DNA from: Timema cristinae
Lineage: Eukaryota; Arthropoda; Insecta; Phasmatodea; Timematidae
NCBI GenBank assembly: GCA_039000515.1
Contig: JBCFYV010000935.1
Location: 63,839,604 to 63,903,603 of the forward strand
Reading direction: 5' to 3'
DNA length: 64,000 nt
The notes below the pieces were generated by a model. That model ran no database searches and was not told the DNA's origin. It was given only the letters and a program-made list of their open reading frames with translations. Positions 32,750 to 44,720 of the stretch are shown piece after piece (the first letter of the stretch is position 1; the number at the start of each line of letters is the position of its first letter). The translations under genes were made by a program, and so were the position numbers.

Positions 32750-33872
32750 AACATTTTTTTTTCATATATAGACTAATATACACCATTGTTATTGCACCTG
32801 TGTGAGTAATATTAGTTTCTTTCTGATATAGACTAATATACAACTATTGTAATTAAACCGATGTGACTACATTAATTGCTTTCAGATATAGACTAATATA
32901 CAACCGTTGAAATTACACCTTTGTGACTAATATTAGTTTCTTTCAGATGTTGACTAATATACACTATTGTCTATTACACCTGTGTGACTAATATTAGTTT
33001 CTTTCAGATGTTGACTAATATACCCCTATTGTCTATTACACCTGTGTGACTAACATTAGTTTTATTCAGATATAGACTAATATACAACCGTTGCAATTAC
33101 ACCTTTGTGACTAATATTAGTTTCTTTCAGATATTGACTAATATACACTATTGTCTATTACACCTGTGTGACTAATATTAGTTTCTTTCAGATATAGACT
33201 AATATACAACCATTGTAATTACACCTGTGGACTAACATTAGTTTCTTTCAGATATAGACAATATACAACCGTTGCAATTACACCTTTGTGACTAATATTA
33301 GTTTCTTTCAGATGTTGACTAATATCACTATTGTCTATTACACCAATGTGACTAATATTAGTTTCTTTCAGATATGACTAATATACACCATTGTACATTA
33401 CTCCAGTGTGAATAATATTATTCTCTTTAAGATATAGACTAATATACAACCTATGTAATTACACCTTTGTGACTAACATTAGTTTCTTTCAGATATAGAC
33501 TAATAACAGCCATTGTAATTACACTTGTGTGACCTACATTAGTTTCTTTAAGGTGTAGTTTAATATACAACCATTGTCCATTACACCTGTGTGACTAATA
33601 TTAGTCTCTTTCAGATATAGACTAATATACAACCATTGTACATTACACCTGTGTGACTAACATTGGTTTCTTTCAGATGTAGACTAATATACAACCATTG
33701 TACATTACACCTGTGTGACTAATATTAGTCTCTTTCAGATATAGACTAATATACAATCATTGTACATTACACCTGTGTGACTAATATTAGTTATTTTCAT
33801 ATATGGACTAATATACAACCATTGTAATTACACCTCTGACGAACATTAGTGTCTTTCATATATAGACTAATT
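32750..33872. repeat. 61-bp minisatellite array, about 18 units
   Basis: Units of 60-61 bases contain TTTCTTTCAGATATAGACTA, ATATACAACCATTGTAATTA and CACCTGTGTGACTAATATTAG. The array begins about 60 bases after the 45-bp array and shares with it the core ATACAACTATTGTA. Confidence 0.95.
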
Positions 33873-35218
33873 TTCTTCAATTTTAGGAAAAAAATAGTTT
33901 TTTCATTTTAGTTGCTTAATCTAATGGCGTTCTTGGCGTTTTTCTAAAACGTGGTAATGTTTTTATTCTAGTAATATATATTAATTGTTATATATTTAAT
34001 GGCTACCTAATATTTCGTTGAAGGGTGCTTAATTTATTTAAATTTGTTTGACATAGTGAATTAATAATTTCGTATATTTATTTTTAATTACTTTAATTGT
34101 TCTATCCAAAACCATTTGTAATTTGAATTATATTTTTTGTATATTTAAATATTTGTTATAAAATCTTACTATCAATTCTAATCTTATGTTTTTCTTATTT
34201 TTTCAACATAATACAGAATTTAAGTTTGTTGGCTTTTATTATTGTGTTATTATGTTTTATTTTAATGTTCATCTTTTCAGTTCTAATTTTAATTTTGTCT
34301 ATTATTTGTAACTGTATGTTTTATTTGTTGACATTTTCTTTTAATGTGTGAGATTAATAATATTGTTTTTACTATGTGTTCTTGTGTTGTGTTGTTTTTA
34401 TTATTATTTTTATTCAACATTGAATTTATTTCTGCAATTAATTGTTTTCTTAATTGCAAGAGAATTCTAACTCTACTTTTGAAAAACAGCAAATATTAAT
34501 ATTGTATCATTTAATGACATGTTTTATTTATTTTTAACTTCAATCCTATTATGTTGATATTTTTCTAGAAAAGTATCAACTGATGTATTTCCCTAAATTT
34601 ACCAAAGCCATTCAATGTTTTAATATAGGTTGCATGCTTTTTTTTTTTTACCGGTGAAGTAGATAAAATAATCTCAATCCCACTATTTTTATCTTAATAC
34701 AATTCTGTGTGTTGTTAAAGACTTTTATATTGTTGTTAGCTCTTATTACTTTTCCACGCCACTAATGTCCTAACAAGGTTGAGTCTACTACATCTTTTCT
34801 TTTCAGACTTGAGAGGACACTTGCCAAGAAAGTAGCATAGGCCATAATGTTGGTTAATTAGCATGCTTACATAGTGTTACTTAAGTAGTATTGCATGGGT
34901 AGTATGCATGGGTAGTACGCATGGGTAGTATTATTTAATTAGAATGCGCGCGAAATTATGTGATGCATCACCGAGAAAATCTAGTTCTTTGAGATAGTTT
35001 TCTCGTAGGTTAAGAAAAAAAAAAGGGGGGTGTGGGGGGCTTTTCAAGGTGCATGAAAGTGCCCAAGTGTGGTTTTATAAGTTTTAAAAGTAATAACTAT
35101 CAAGTCATATATTTGGACAATACATATGTTTGGGTTACAGCAATTTTATCGAAATTAGCCGAGTTTAGAATATTTTATAAAAACACTATTTTAACTTTGA
35201 TAGTAATGATGGATTAAA
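33873..35218. other. Non-coding AT-rich DNA
   Basis: No gene is visible. A short tandem run of GCATGGGTAGTA units lies at 34890-34932. Confidence 0.5.
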
Positions 35219-35490
35219 TAGTCAATCGGATGACTTCTGTGCTGGGGGTCCGAGGTTCAATCCTCGGTCCTGCCATAGATTTATCTGATTGCCAAACCCT
35301 TCCTTCACCTCTGACAAGATGTGTATTAATCTCAACTTTTGAATATGTGGAATGCCAGGCCCCCACCGTGGTTCGGATCCCTCGTTAAACTGTAGTTCCT
35401 CCATTTCATCTCACAATCAACCTACCATTACACATTAGCGTGAGTGCGTATAACACGAACGGGTAGTAAGACACGGTGCTAATAATAATC
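35219..35490 (+). repeat. SINE-2 copy, 5' truncated
   Basis: It starts inside the tRNA-like head (GACTTCTGTGCTGGGGGTCC) and continues through B-box GGTTCAATCC, body and tail (GTAGTAAGACACGGTGC). Confidence 0.85.
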
Positions 35491-35554
35491 AAGCTATTAT
35501 ATTTGATAATTACGGTTATAGCCTAACGTAAATATTATATCCCTAGAATGGAAA

Positions 35555-35820
35555 AATGACATCTGGACACTCGAATCGAACCCGGGACCTTGGGCTTAGA
35601 ACTCCAATGTTCTAAACCACTGATATATCCAGGAGTCGACCTGTGTCCGGGGTAATCCTTCATATTTTAAGACAGTCTGTGATGGACGTGTGGAACTCGT
35701 CTTCCTCAAAACTTGAGTAAGGAATGACCTTGGGTGCGGAACGACTCTTGGACAGCTCAGTAGTTTGAGCATTGGCGTACTAATCCAAAGGTCCTGGATT
35801 TGATTCCTGTGTCCAGGTAG
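35555..35820. repeat. Head-to-head pair of SINE-3 units
   Basis: A minus-strand tRNA-like unit (35555-35640, B-box GGGTTCGATTCG) faces a plus-strand unit (35745-35820, GGACAGCTCAGTAG and GATTTGATTCC). The linker carries CAGTCTGTGATGG, which belongs to the 5' part of the minus-strand unit. Confidence 0.7.
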
Positions 35821-36762
35821 TGATTTTTCAAATTAAAGACAAATTTAAAATTAATTCTATTAAAAAGTATTGTATTTAAAACTAAATAATAACAAAATAT
35901 TTAGAAATGGCGCGTTATAATTAGACATAGGGAATTTTACAACTTAGAAGAGGATTAATGTTGTTTACAGGTTTTATCCCTGTAACTAGGCTATTTTTCT
36001 GATCTACAAGAACTGTTATCTTTTGGATTTTCTGAGGATGGCGTGATTTTTGTCATCATCTTAAGGTCCCAAAGAACTCGGGTAATGTGGCCATAAGCCG
36101 GTCCCAAGCCCGGTTGAGAAACACAGAGGGCAGGTAAATACAGCAGGAAGGTAAGTCCAGAGAAATTTTCTCATATATTACAGTGTTGTTTATTGGTGTT
36201 GTGTATTGTTGTAACTACAGTTTGAAAATCTGTTATCAAAGAACTACCCTATAATGTTTTCCTACAATATTATAACTAAACATTATTTTAATAACAATAT
36301 GAATTACACTTTAGATAACATTTGAACAAAATTGCTAGCCATATTTTTAATCACATAAAAAAATCAGACGTTTGTATTTATGAACAAGGAAGATAAGGGT
36401 AGCCACATTTTCGTGCAGGTATAGTGGAAAACCATTAAGGGAAAACTACCCTTGGTAAACCCGAATGAGTCGTGATTTTATAAAATTAATAATTCCAACG
36501 CTTTCGTCCAAACCCTGGCCTTTTCCACCGGGTGTGCACCCATAACTCAGTTACCCCACGGGGTGCCACTCACTGTGAAACATTCGTCTATTAGTTAGAA
36601 AATCTCAGCACCAGCTGTGTCGGTCGGTAACGGCTCGCATGGACGCTGATCCTCTTGAAAATACTCAGTATCGGTAGCACACAAATACTTATAACATTGC
36701 CAATTAGAGCGAAAACAGTGTTAACAGATTGTCATTTTGTTACAGTAAGGTCACATTTCTTG
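35821..36762. other. Non-coding DNA
   Basis: No gene is visible. A SINE-1 body fragment on the minus strand (GTGCAGGTATAGTGGAAAAC) lies at about 36395-36475. Confidence 0.45.
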
Positions 36763-38477
36763 AGCTGCTGAGCGGTCAAAGAGAACAAATCCAGTGGGGA
36801 GTTAGGTTACCTGAGCAGGTTAACAGTCAAGGAGAATAAAATCAGGTGAAAGTTAGGTTATCTGAGCAGGTTAGCGGTCCAGAGAACAAAACCAGTGGGG
36901 AATTAGTTTATCTGAGCAGGTTAACGGTCAAGAAGAACAAAACCAATGGGGAGCTATGTTATCTGAGCAGGTTAACGGTCAAGGAGAACAAAACCAATGG
37001 GGAGCTATGTTATCTGAGCAGGTTAACGGTCAAGGAGGAAGGATCCAGTGGGGAGCTATGTTATCTGAGCAGGTTAACGGTCAAGGAGGAAGGATCCAGT
37101 GGGGAGCTATGTTATCTGAGAGGTTAACGGTCAAGGAGAACAAAACCAATGGGGAATTAGTTTATCTGAGCAGGTTAACGGTCAAGGAGAATTAAACCAA
37201 TGGGGAGCTATGTTATCTGAGCAGGTTAACGGTCAAGGAGGAAGGATCCAGTGGGGAGCTATGTTATCTGAGCAGGTTAACGGTCAAGGAGGAAGGATCC
37301 AGTGGGGAGCTATGTTATCTGAGCAGGTTAACGGTCAAGGAGAACAAAACCAATGGGGAGCTATGTTATCTGAGCAGGTTAACGGTCAAGAAGAACAAAA
37401 CCAATGGGGAGCTATGTTATCTGAGCAGGTTAACGGTCAAGGAGGAAGGATCTAGTGGGGAGCTATGTTATCTGAGCAGGTTAACGGTCAAGGAGGAAGG
37501 ATCCAGTGGGGAGCTATGTTATCTGAGCAGGTTAACGGTCAAGGAGAACAAAACCAATGGGGAGCTATGTTATCTGAACAGGTTAACGGTCAAGGAGGAA
37601 GGATCCAGTGGGGAGCTATGTTATCTGAGCAGGTTAACGGTCAAGGAGAACAAAACCAATGGGGAGCTATGTTATCTGAGCAGGTTAACGGTCAAGGAGG
37701 AAGGATCCAGTGGGGAGCTATGTTATCTGAGCAGGTTAACGGTCAAGGAGAACAAAACCAATGGGGAGCTATGTTATCTGAGCAGGTTAACGGTCAAGGA
37801 GGAAGGATCCAGTGGGGAGCTATGTTATCTGAGCAGGTTAACGGTCAAGGAGAACAAAACCAATGGGGAGCTATGTTATCTGAGCAGGTTAACGGTCAAG
37901 GAGGAAGGATCCAGTGGGGAGCTATGTTATCTGAGCAGGTTAACGGTCAAGGAGGAAGGTACCAGTGGGGAGCTATGTTATCTGAGCAGGTTAACGGTCA
38001 AGGAGAACAAAACCAATGGGGAGCTATGTTATCTGAGCAGGTTAACGGTCAAGGAGGAAGGATCCAGTGGGGAGCTATGTTATCTGAGCAGGTTAACGGT
38101 CAAGGAGAACAAAACCAATGGGGAGCTATGTTATCTGAGCAGGTTAACGGTCAAGGAGGAAGGATCCAGTGGGGAGCTATGTTATCTGAGCAGGTTAACG
38201 GTCAAGGAGAACAAAACCAATGGGGAGCTATGTTATCTGAGCAGGTTAACGGTCAAGGAGGAAGGATCCAGTGGGGAGCTATGTTATCTGAGCAGGTTAA
38301 CGGTCAAGGAGGAAGGTACCAGTGGGGAGCTATGTTATCTGAGCAGGTTAACGGTCAAGGAGAACAAAACCAATGGGGAGCTATGTTATCTGAGCAGGTT
38401 AACGGTCAAGGAGAACAAAACCAATGGGGAGCTATGTTATCTGAGCAGGTTAACGGTCAAGGAGGAAGGATCCATGG
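36763..38477 (+). repeat. 51-bp minisatellite array, about 33 units
   Basis: The unit is GAGCTATGTTATCTGAGCAG, GTTAACGGTCAAGGA, then either GAACAAAACCAATGGG (type A) or GGAAGGATCCAGTGGG (type B), with a rare GGTACC variant (type C). Early units are diverged and later ones nearly identical. The pattern A-B-A-B-A-B-C occurs twice in a row with a 357-bp period. Two forward frames are open throughout because 51 is divisible by three, giving a 347-codon ORF that I do not regard as a gene. Confidence 0.95.
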
Positions 38478-38649
38478 AGCAACAATTATCCTTTTTCTGT
38501 CCGCATAAGGAGTTCGATATGGTACACAATCTCTCATGTCAGGTATCATTCCTCATCAAGATATAGATCTTAGACGCTAATTTTTTAGAGGTTTTGTTGA
38601 GTATTTTTCGGGAATAGATTTTTATGCAGGACTTGATTTGTGTCTATAC

Positions 38650-39935
38650 TTTAACTAACAAAGCATTCTTTTGACCATTATTTGAACTAATAAAAATTTA
38701 GTTACTTATGTTGCAAGTCTGCGAAACACCCTAAAATAACCAGATTAAACGGTTATGTTGATGTGGAATACCTCACGGGTCCGAACTATTCCACATCCTC
38801 ATAAAGCCCGTATCACACGACACTTGCTTATACTAGAAATCAAGTGTGCTAGCTAGCACCTAGATATCTGTATACTAGCTAGTACAATGGAAATGGGACT
38901 ATAGTATTCACACGCTGCTAGTTTGGTACTAGCTCCTAGTGCAAATATTTATCGAACGTCAGAGATTAATTTTGAGTGCAGCAGCTGTATTAATTACTAA
39001 TAAAGATATTGAAAATTATGAGAGGGAACGTAGGAAAAAGAATATATACACGGGAATGGTTGGGAAAGACGAAATAATGGTCGCAGGATGCTAAATATAA
39101 TACATTCGGAGGTTAGGTAATATACATTCGGGGTGACACAAACGTTTAGTATCTCCCTAAATTTGTATTCATTTATTTACATTGTGGTCAGAGCTCCCTA
39201 AGCCCATGGGTGTCCAAGTACAGTATCATTGATAAACAAATGTTCTTTTTTAGGCCTACGCACACTTTATATTCTAAAAAAAAAAAAAAAAAAACCGCCC
39301 AAAGTTGGCATGCTATCAAGTTTATTTAGATTAAAATTGGATCTGGAACATAGTTTGTCGTTTTTAGATTACATGTTTTAAATTAAATTTATATATATTA
39401 AATATATTGTCATACTGTGGCAATTTGGTATTATATAAACAAGGTTGCTTAGAATAATTTTCTGCCAACAACAAAATCACATCCAATGACCATGTTGGCG
39501 TCATTTATACCATTTCTCTACAAAACAGTCTCAGCGCACATGATTGGTTGAATTACATAGACTAGTGTCGAAACTAGTACGAAAATAGCACGTGTTCTAT
39601 CCTCACAACTAGTATGATAGCCAGTACCAAGTGGCAGAACCAGTATACTTTTTCTGATTCACATGACGCTAGATGATGACGTGCTAGCTAGTGCACTGGA
39701 TTTCAAGTACGAGTTAGTGTCGTGTGATACGGACTTTAACCGTTTAATCTGGTTATTTTGGGGAGTTGCGCAGACTTGCAACATAATAACTGAGTAACTA
39801 AACTAGTTTATTAGTTCAAAGAATGATCAATAGAATACGCCAAAAATTATATCGTATAAATAGTTTCAACGAATAATACAGAGAATGCTCTGTTAATTAA
39901 ATTGTTTGATGTTCGACGAATAATACAAAGAATGT
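38650..39935. mobile_element. Foldback element X, split by an insertion
   Basis: The left arm (38650-38771) and right arm (38787-38803 plus 39737-39935) are inverted copies sharing GTTGCAAGTCTGCG, AAATAACCAGATTAAAC and, near the centre, GATGTGGAATA. The centre is CCTCACGGGTCCGAAC. A 933-bp element sits at a TA beside the centre. A further single arm lies at 21710-21950. Confidence 0.75.
38804..39736. mobile_element. TA-flanked non-autonomous DNA element
   Basis: The ends form an inverted repeat AAGYCCGTATCACACGACAC flanked on both sides by TA (38802-38803, 39737-39738). Both subterminal regions are dense in the tetramer CTAG (about nine within 38830-38940, about six in the right 200 bases). 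A run of 20 A near 39280 and no open frame indicate a non-autonomous copy. The superfamily is not assigned; TA flanks suit Tc1/mariner-like or a TTA/TAA-targeting family. Confidence 0.75.
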
Positions 39936-40409
39936 TCAACAAATATTTTTATCTAATAATTGATTTTATTAAAATTGTAGTCTAATAAATAGTTTTGGTT
40001 TTATTTTTGTTAATAAGACAAGATATACCTATATATTTATATATTATGGTACAAATTTTATTAAACACACACATTTAAACATGTTTCAAAAAGTTTTTTT
40101 TTTAATAAATATTTTACTGTTATTGATTTTAATAAGTAAATTATGTTACCTTTGATATGTTTATGGAGCTCCACAGGCAGGTTTTAATGAGGTTGAATTT
40201 CAGAATACATAAATTATCCAACAAATAAACATTTTTTTTTAGTGATTTCATGATAACCTTTAAACTTGTTCTATTACAATATAATATCAAATTTAAGTGT
40301 AAGTATATTTATTATGTTCTTTACCCTAAACACTGTTTTCAACCAGCTTCTTGAAGTAAGTCATTATTGTATCATGTAAAATTGCTATGACAACCAGAAT
40401 GTTCAAAAA

Positions 40410-40915
40410 CTCGACGACCAAACTGCACATATAGTTTGTTTGAACCAAAAGTAATACAAAATCCCTGTACACTTATACATGGAAACCTATGCTAATACCA
40501 TTAAATAGTGTTCAAAGTTTCTGCGTATAGCGTCAGGATAGCAAAGCTTTCAAGCATGTGTATACAACAGGTTGCATAGAAGTTAGGCAGGCAACACTGC
40601 ACATGTAATAGTGACAAGCACTTTCTGTGTTGTTGAACCGTTAATGACGACCCTCAGAACATATTCACGTTTATAGATGGACTGGTGTGTTGTTTACCAT
40701 TAATTGTGGTATGTTCTGCTGCTGTGCTCCAAGATGTTCGGGTGCGCAGTGCCACACACATGCTTTAACAGCTTTGCTTTCCCAGCACTGTAGACACAAT
40801 TTAATGGTATTATCATGGTTTTCCGGATGTAAGTGTATTGGGATCTTGGATTACTTTTAATTCAAACAAGCTATTTGTGCAGTTTTGGAACAGCCTGTAT
40901 AAATACCTATTAGTC
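40410..40915. repeat. Long imperfect hairpin (foldback)
   Basis: Arms of about 150 bases or more (40415-40565 and 40745-40912) are imperfect inverted copies. They share AATACCATTAAAT, AGCAAAGCT and CAAACTGCAC (or complements). No coding capacity. Confidence 0.7.
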
Positions 40916-43647
40916 TTGGGATTAGAAGAGCTCTAGTGCAGCTGAGCTAGAATTATGTTTGAAATCTTAACCCCATTCTCTATAATCAAACTAGTAATAT
41001 CTACATTATATTCGTGAGTTGATGAATTGTATTTATAAATATATATTGTATATAATTATTCTATTACAACCTTAACTCGCTTTTTAAGATGTGTGGACAG
41101 ACTGATTTAATCTCATCACAAGCATATTTTACCAACGCAAAACACATATTATGGTCTTTGCATTAAGGTAGATGTAAAATGAAACAAAACACAGAGTGAT
41201 AGTGATCAGAGTTGATTTAAAACCAAGATTGCTTAAAGGTTTTCGTTTACAATGAAAAATTAATTATTATTGGATGTACAATATTTATATTATAATTTAG
41301 TTAGAATACTGTCGTAAATTTATACTAAAGCACTGAGGGAAATAATGCTTTTGATTTACTATTCCAAATCAAGAAAGTTTAAAGCCATGAACAAGGTATA
41401 GCAAGTCCCTAACTTACACAGATTATATTGGATTTCACACCTACTTAAAGTACCCAGTGAAACAATATAGTTGAAAAATATTATAAGCACGTTTAATAGC
41501 TATAATGATATTTGTTTTTATTGCCCTCCGATTGGGCGCCAATCATTATGATACCCGCCCGCAATTGGGCATCAATTATAGTGATACAACGGAGTTGGTC
41601 TTTTAAAGAAAGAAAGTTTTAAGATGTAGTGCATTGAAATTACTTCTGAAAACGAGTGATTCTTTATGGGTGAAGTATTAAAAGGAAACATTACATACAG
41701 TTCTTTAAAGAAAAATATATTTCATCCATGACTTTTTGAATATACAAGAACGGTAAAAAAACAGTATCATCACATAGCACAATTAGGATTCAAACAAGAT
41801 TTTTTTTTTTTAAATAATATGCCTGTAACTAAATTAAATACACAATTTATTTGTAGTGTAATGTGTGGTATGTTCAGTTTTTGATGTCTTTCTGTGGGTT
41901 TGTAATTTCTCTGGTGCGCCAACCTAATTTGCCCGATTATATAATCTCAACCTAATATTTATTTTAATGCTGTCAAACTATTTTCTTTCATATCCCAATA
42001 CCTTTTGACTCTTGTGTCAAAAAGAATAAAAGGGGAAAAATCGGTTTTATTTTAATATTATAGTTTTCCATATCACAATTTTTAGCTCTCAAATTTCAGT
42101 CAATTAAATGAACATGTTCATAAATGAGTATTTTTCAATCTGTCTTATTCTGTCGATTTCCCTCCAGTACCGCCAATTTTTAAATGTACTCAACGTGATC
42201 TTTGTGTCCTAATGAGCTTCCGCAGATCAGACATGGCTATTTTGATTTCGTATTTTATTTTACTATCCACCCACATTACGGTACAGTATATAAATAAATA
42301 TATGTTTTTAATATGAGGTTGGGTGAAAGAAAAAGTATCAAAAAGTTGAGAGAGTAAAATTAACAAGTGAAAATCCAAAACTAACTTTTGAGGATTAAAA
42401 ACAAGAAAAACTAGAAATGTGACATCTCCAATTGGCCTTATATTATTTTTATATGTATATAACAATTCACAATTTCATTACAAATAAAACTTCAAAAAAT
42501 GTAATACCTACATAATCACTCTTAAGTTAATATAGTGAGATTTCACTAATTGTAATATATAGCTTCTATACATGCACACAATAGTGTAAAGCCTGCAGGA
42601 CTGATAAAAAACATATATTCTCTTTATTGATGTAGACATATATATAATATACATTGATTAACACACTTCTAGGCACCTGTGAGAACAATTTATTTCATTT
42701 CAAGACAGTAACTATACAACAAAATACATATAATCAGGATATATTTAGGTTGACATATTTTGTATGGAAATTAAAATAGATAATTTAGTTAGTATTTAAT
42801 TTAGTAGTTTAGATTGTTAAATGTTCTCTTTTCGAATAATAGAGTTGATATGCAGCACTAAATTAATGAATATTTTAACCGAAAATTACTAGTTGATTAT
42901 TTTAACATTAAAATTCTAATCTTTCATACTTTCCATACAGTTTTATTTGAAGACGAAAATAATCACTTAAAAATTATTTCACCTGAAGTTCAAAAAGAGA
43001 AAATTTTCAGTAAAAGTTGAACCGAGTTCAATTTTTCTTAACACCAACAAAAATTGTGTTTGCGTAGTTAAAAGTTTTACTTATAATTTTACTAAAGTGC
43101 CTTTAAAAATCTAAACACTAATTAGTTGAGCAATATACATTGTAGGGCCTATAATTAAGTTTAAATTACACAAAATGTTTAAAATGTCATTTAAGGGGAT
43201 ATTAAAACCAAAACCGTATTAAAATTCCAATCAAAAGTAAGATAGCTATTAGCGCTAGAGACTACAGTTTAGTTAAACTACGAATCACACAGTCCTTCTC
43301 TGCCCTAGCATCGCAAACACTAACACTAACAAAATGTGCCACACTAATTCAACACATGGCTAGTAAACCAACATCTACAAACGTTTTCCGTCTTGAGACT
43401 GGTCTGATTCACTTTCATTTCAATGAATTCATTCTAAACAGAAACTATTATACTAGAGATGGATCATTGAAATCCATAAGGAGAGATAAATAGATTCAAA
43501 GGATTAAAAAAAAGTAATGTATATTAAAAATAAGAAAAACTTTGATTTTTCATTGGATTTGCTATGAAGTTTATTAGTGTTTTGAACCAATATGATTATT
43601 AGACATACATAGGATCGTGACTTCACATCACACTTACACTATTACCT

Positions 43648-43880
43648 GCTTCGGCGGGTGGCCGCATGGTCTAAGGCGTCAATCTCACAATAGACTAGAC
43701 TGCCAAAGACAGGGAGATCAAGGTTTGAATCCTGGTCGGATGTACTGAGGTCAGTTTTCCCTAAATGGTTATACACCCTCCTTCCATACAAATGCAGGTA
43801 CACTTCCTCTACAAATTCAACCTTCCTCATCCCAAACTCATTTACACAATTATTGCATACGCGTATAATCCTGAAAAGGC
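43648..43880 (+). repeat. SINE-1, near full-length
   Basis: Head GGTGGCCGCATGGTCTAAGG, long variable arm as in tRNA-Leu, B-box GGTTTGAATCC, then body. The tail is decayed (GCGTATAATCCTG). Confidence 0.85.
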
Positions 43881-44551
43881 AGTTAAATTCGATGATAAAA
43901 AAAAACTATTATTATTTAGTTACTATACAATTTATGTTATGGAATAATTACCCATAAGCCCTCTTTCTATAAATTAAAATAATAAAATGAGTATATAATA
44001 TATACACACAAATCAAAATTGAAGAAGAAGAAAATAAACTTAACCAATGTGTTAAGATTAACCTGTTATATTTATTGTATTTTCTAAGAATATAATTAGT
44101 ATTCGAGATTAATAATTAAAATCAAGATGTGGATTCTGACCCATCCCTAGATTAAACTTTGTCACAAATTTAATGGCAATGCCATAAACTATCACATCCA
44201 TTTATAATCACAAAGTTAATATCTCAAATATATAAACATTTAAAAAGTATACAATCACAATCAAGTTGGTCAAACTTTGATATGTTAATTATTTTAAAAC
44301 AAACAAAAAAACCAATGTGACAAAATCAATAAAACTTGCATCCCTCACTTATTCGACAGGTTATGGACTAGAGAGAGCATTGTCAAAAAAAAACGTAAAT
44401 ACTCGAATTGTGAAACCAAGTCTTTCTTTTTAGTTTGCAGATGAATTATGGCTGTCAAAAGAAAAAAAACACTAATTATCAGTTGCAAATGTGTAAGAAA
44501 GCTAAATATTACACTATATTATAGTTGTATTATATTTGGAAGAAGGTATAG

Positions 44552-44720
44552 GAAAGGCGGATAGAAACATATAAGAGGAACAAACACAATATGGCTTTTA
44601 CAATGAAAAGTACATAGTCACAGTGTTACCAATGGTAAGTGTGAACTGTGTTCTTTTCATTGCAAACGCCATATTGTGTTTGTTACCTTTTAACCGTTTC
44701 TATCAACCTTTACTGTACCA
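44552..44720. repeat. Hairpin element
   Basis: Inverted arms share GATAGAAAC, AACAAACACAATATGGC and CAATGAAAAG around a short centre (ACCAATGGTAAG). Parts resemble the foldback at 11862-12240 (ATAATATGGC, GTGAACTGTGTTC). Confidence 0.75.

Noticed and set aside
32750..33872. CRISPR-like regular repeat
   Set aside because: The host is an animal and units are directly adjacent without unique spacers; it is a minisatellite.
37465..38508. A 347-codon open frame with a 17-residue repeat
   Set aside because: The 51-bp period is a multiple of three, so a stop-free unit stays open indefinitely. A second forward frame is open too. There is no signal of a promoter, splice structure or non-repeat domain.
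41521..41580. Short palindromes such as GATTGGGCGCCAATC
   Set aside because: Too short and isolated to support an element or a regulatory site.
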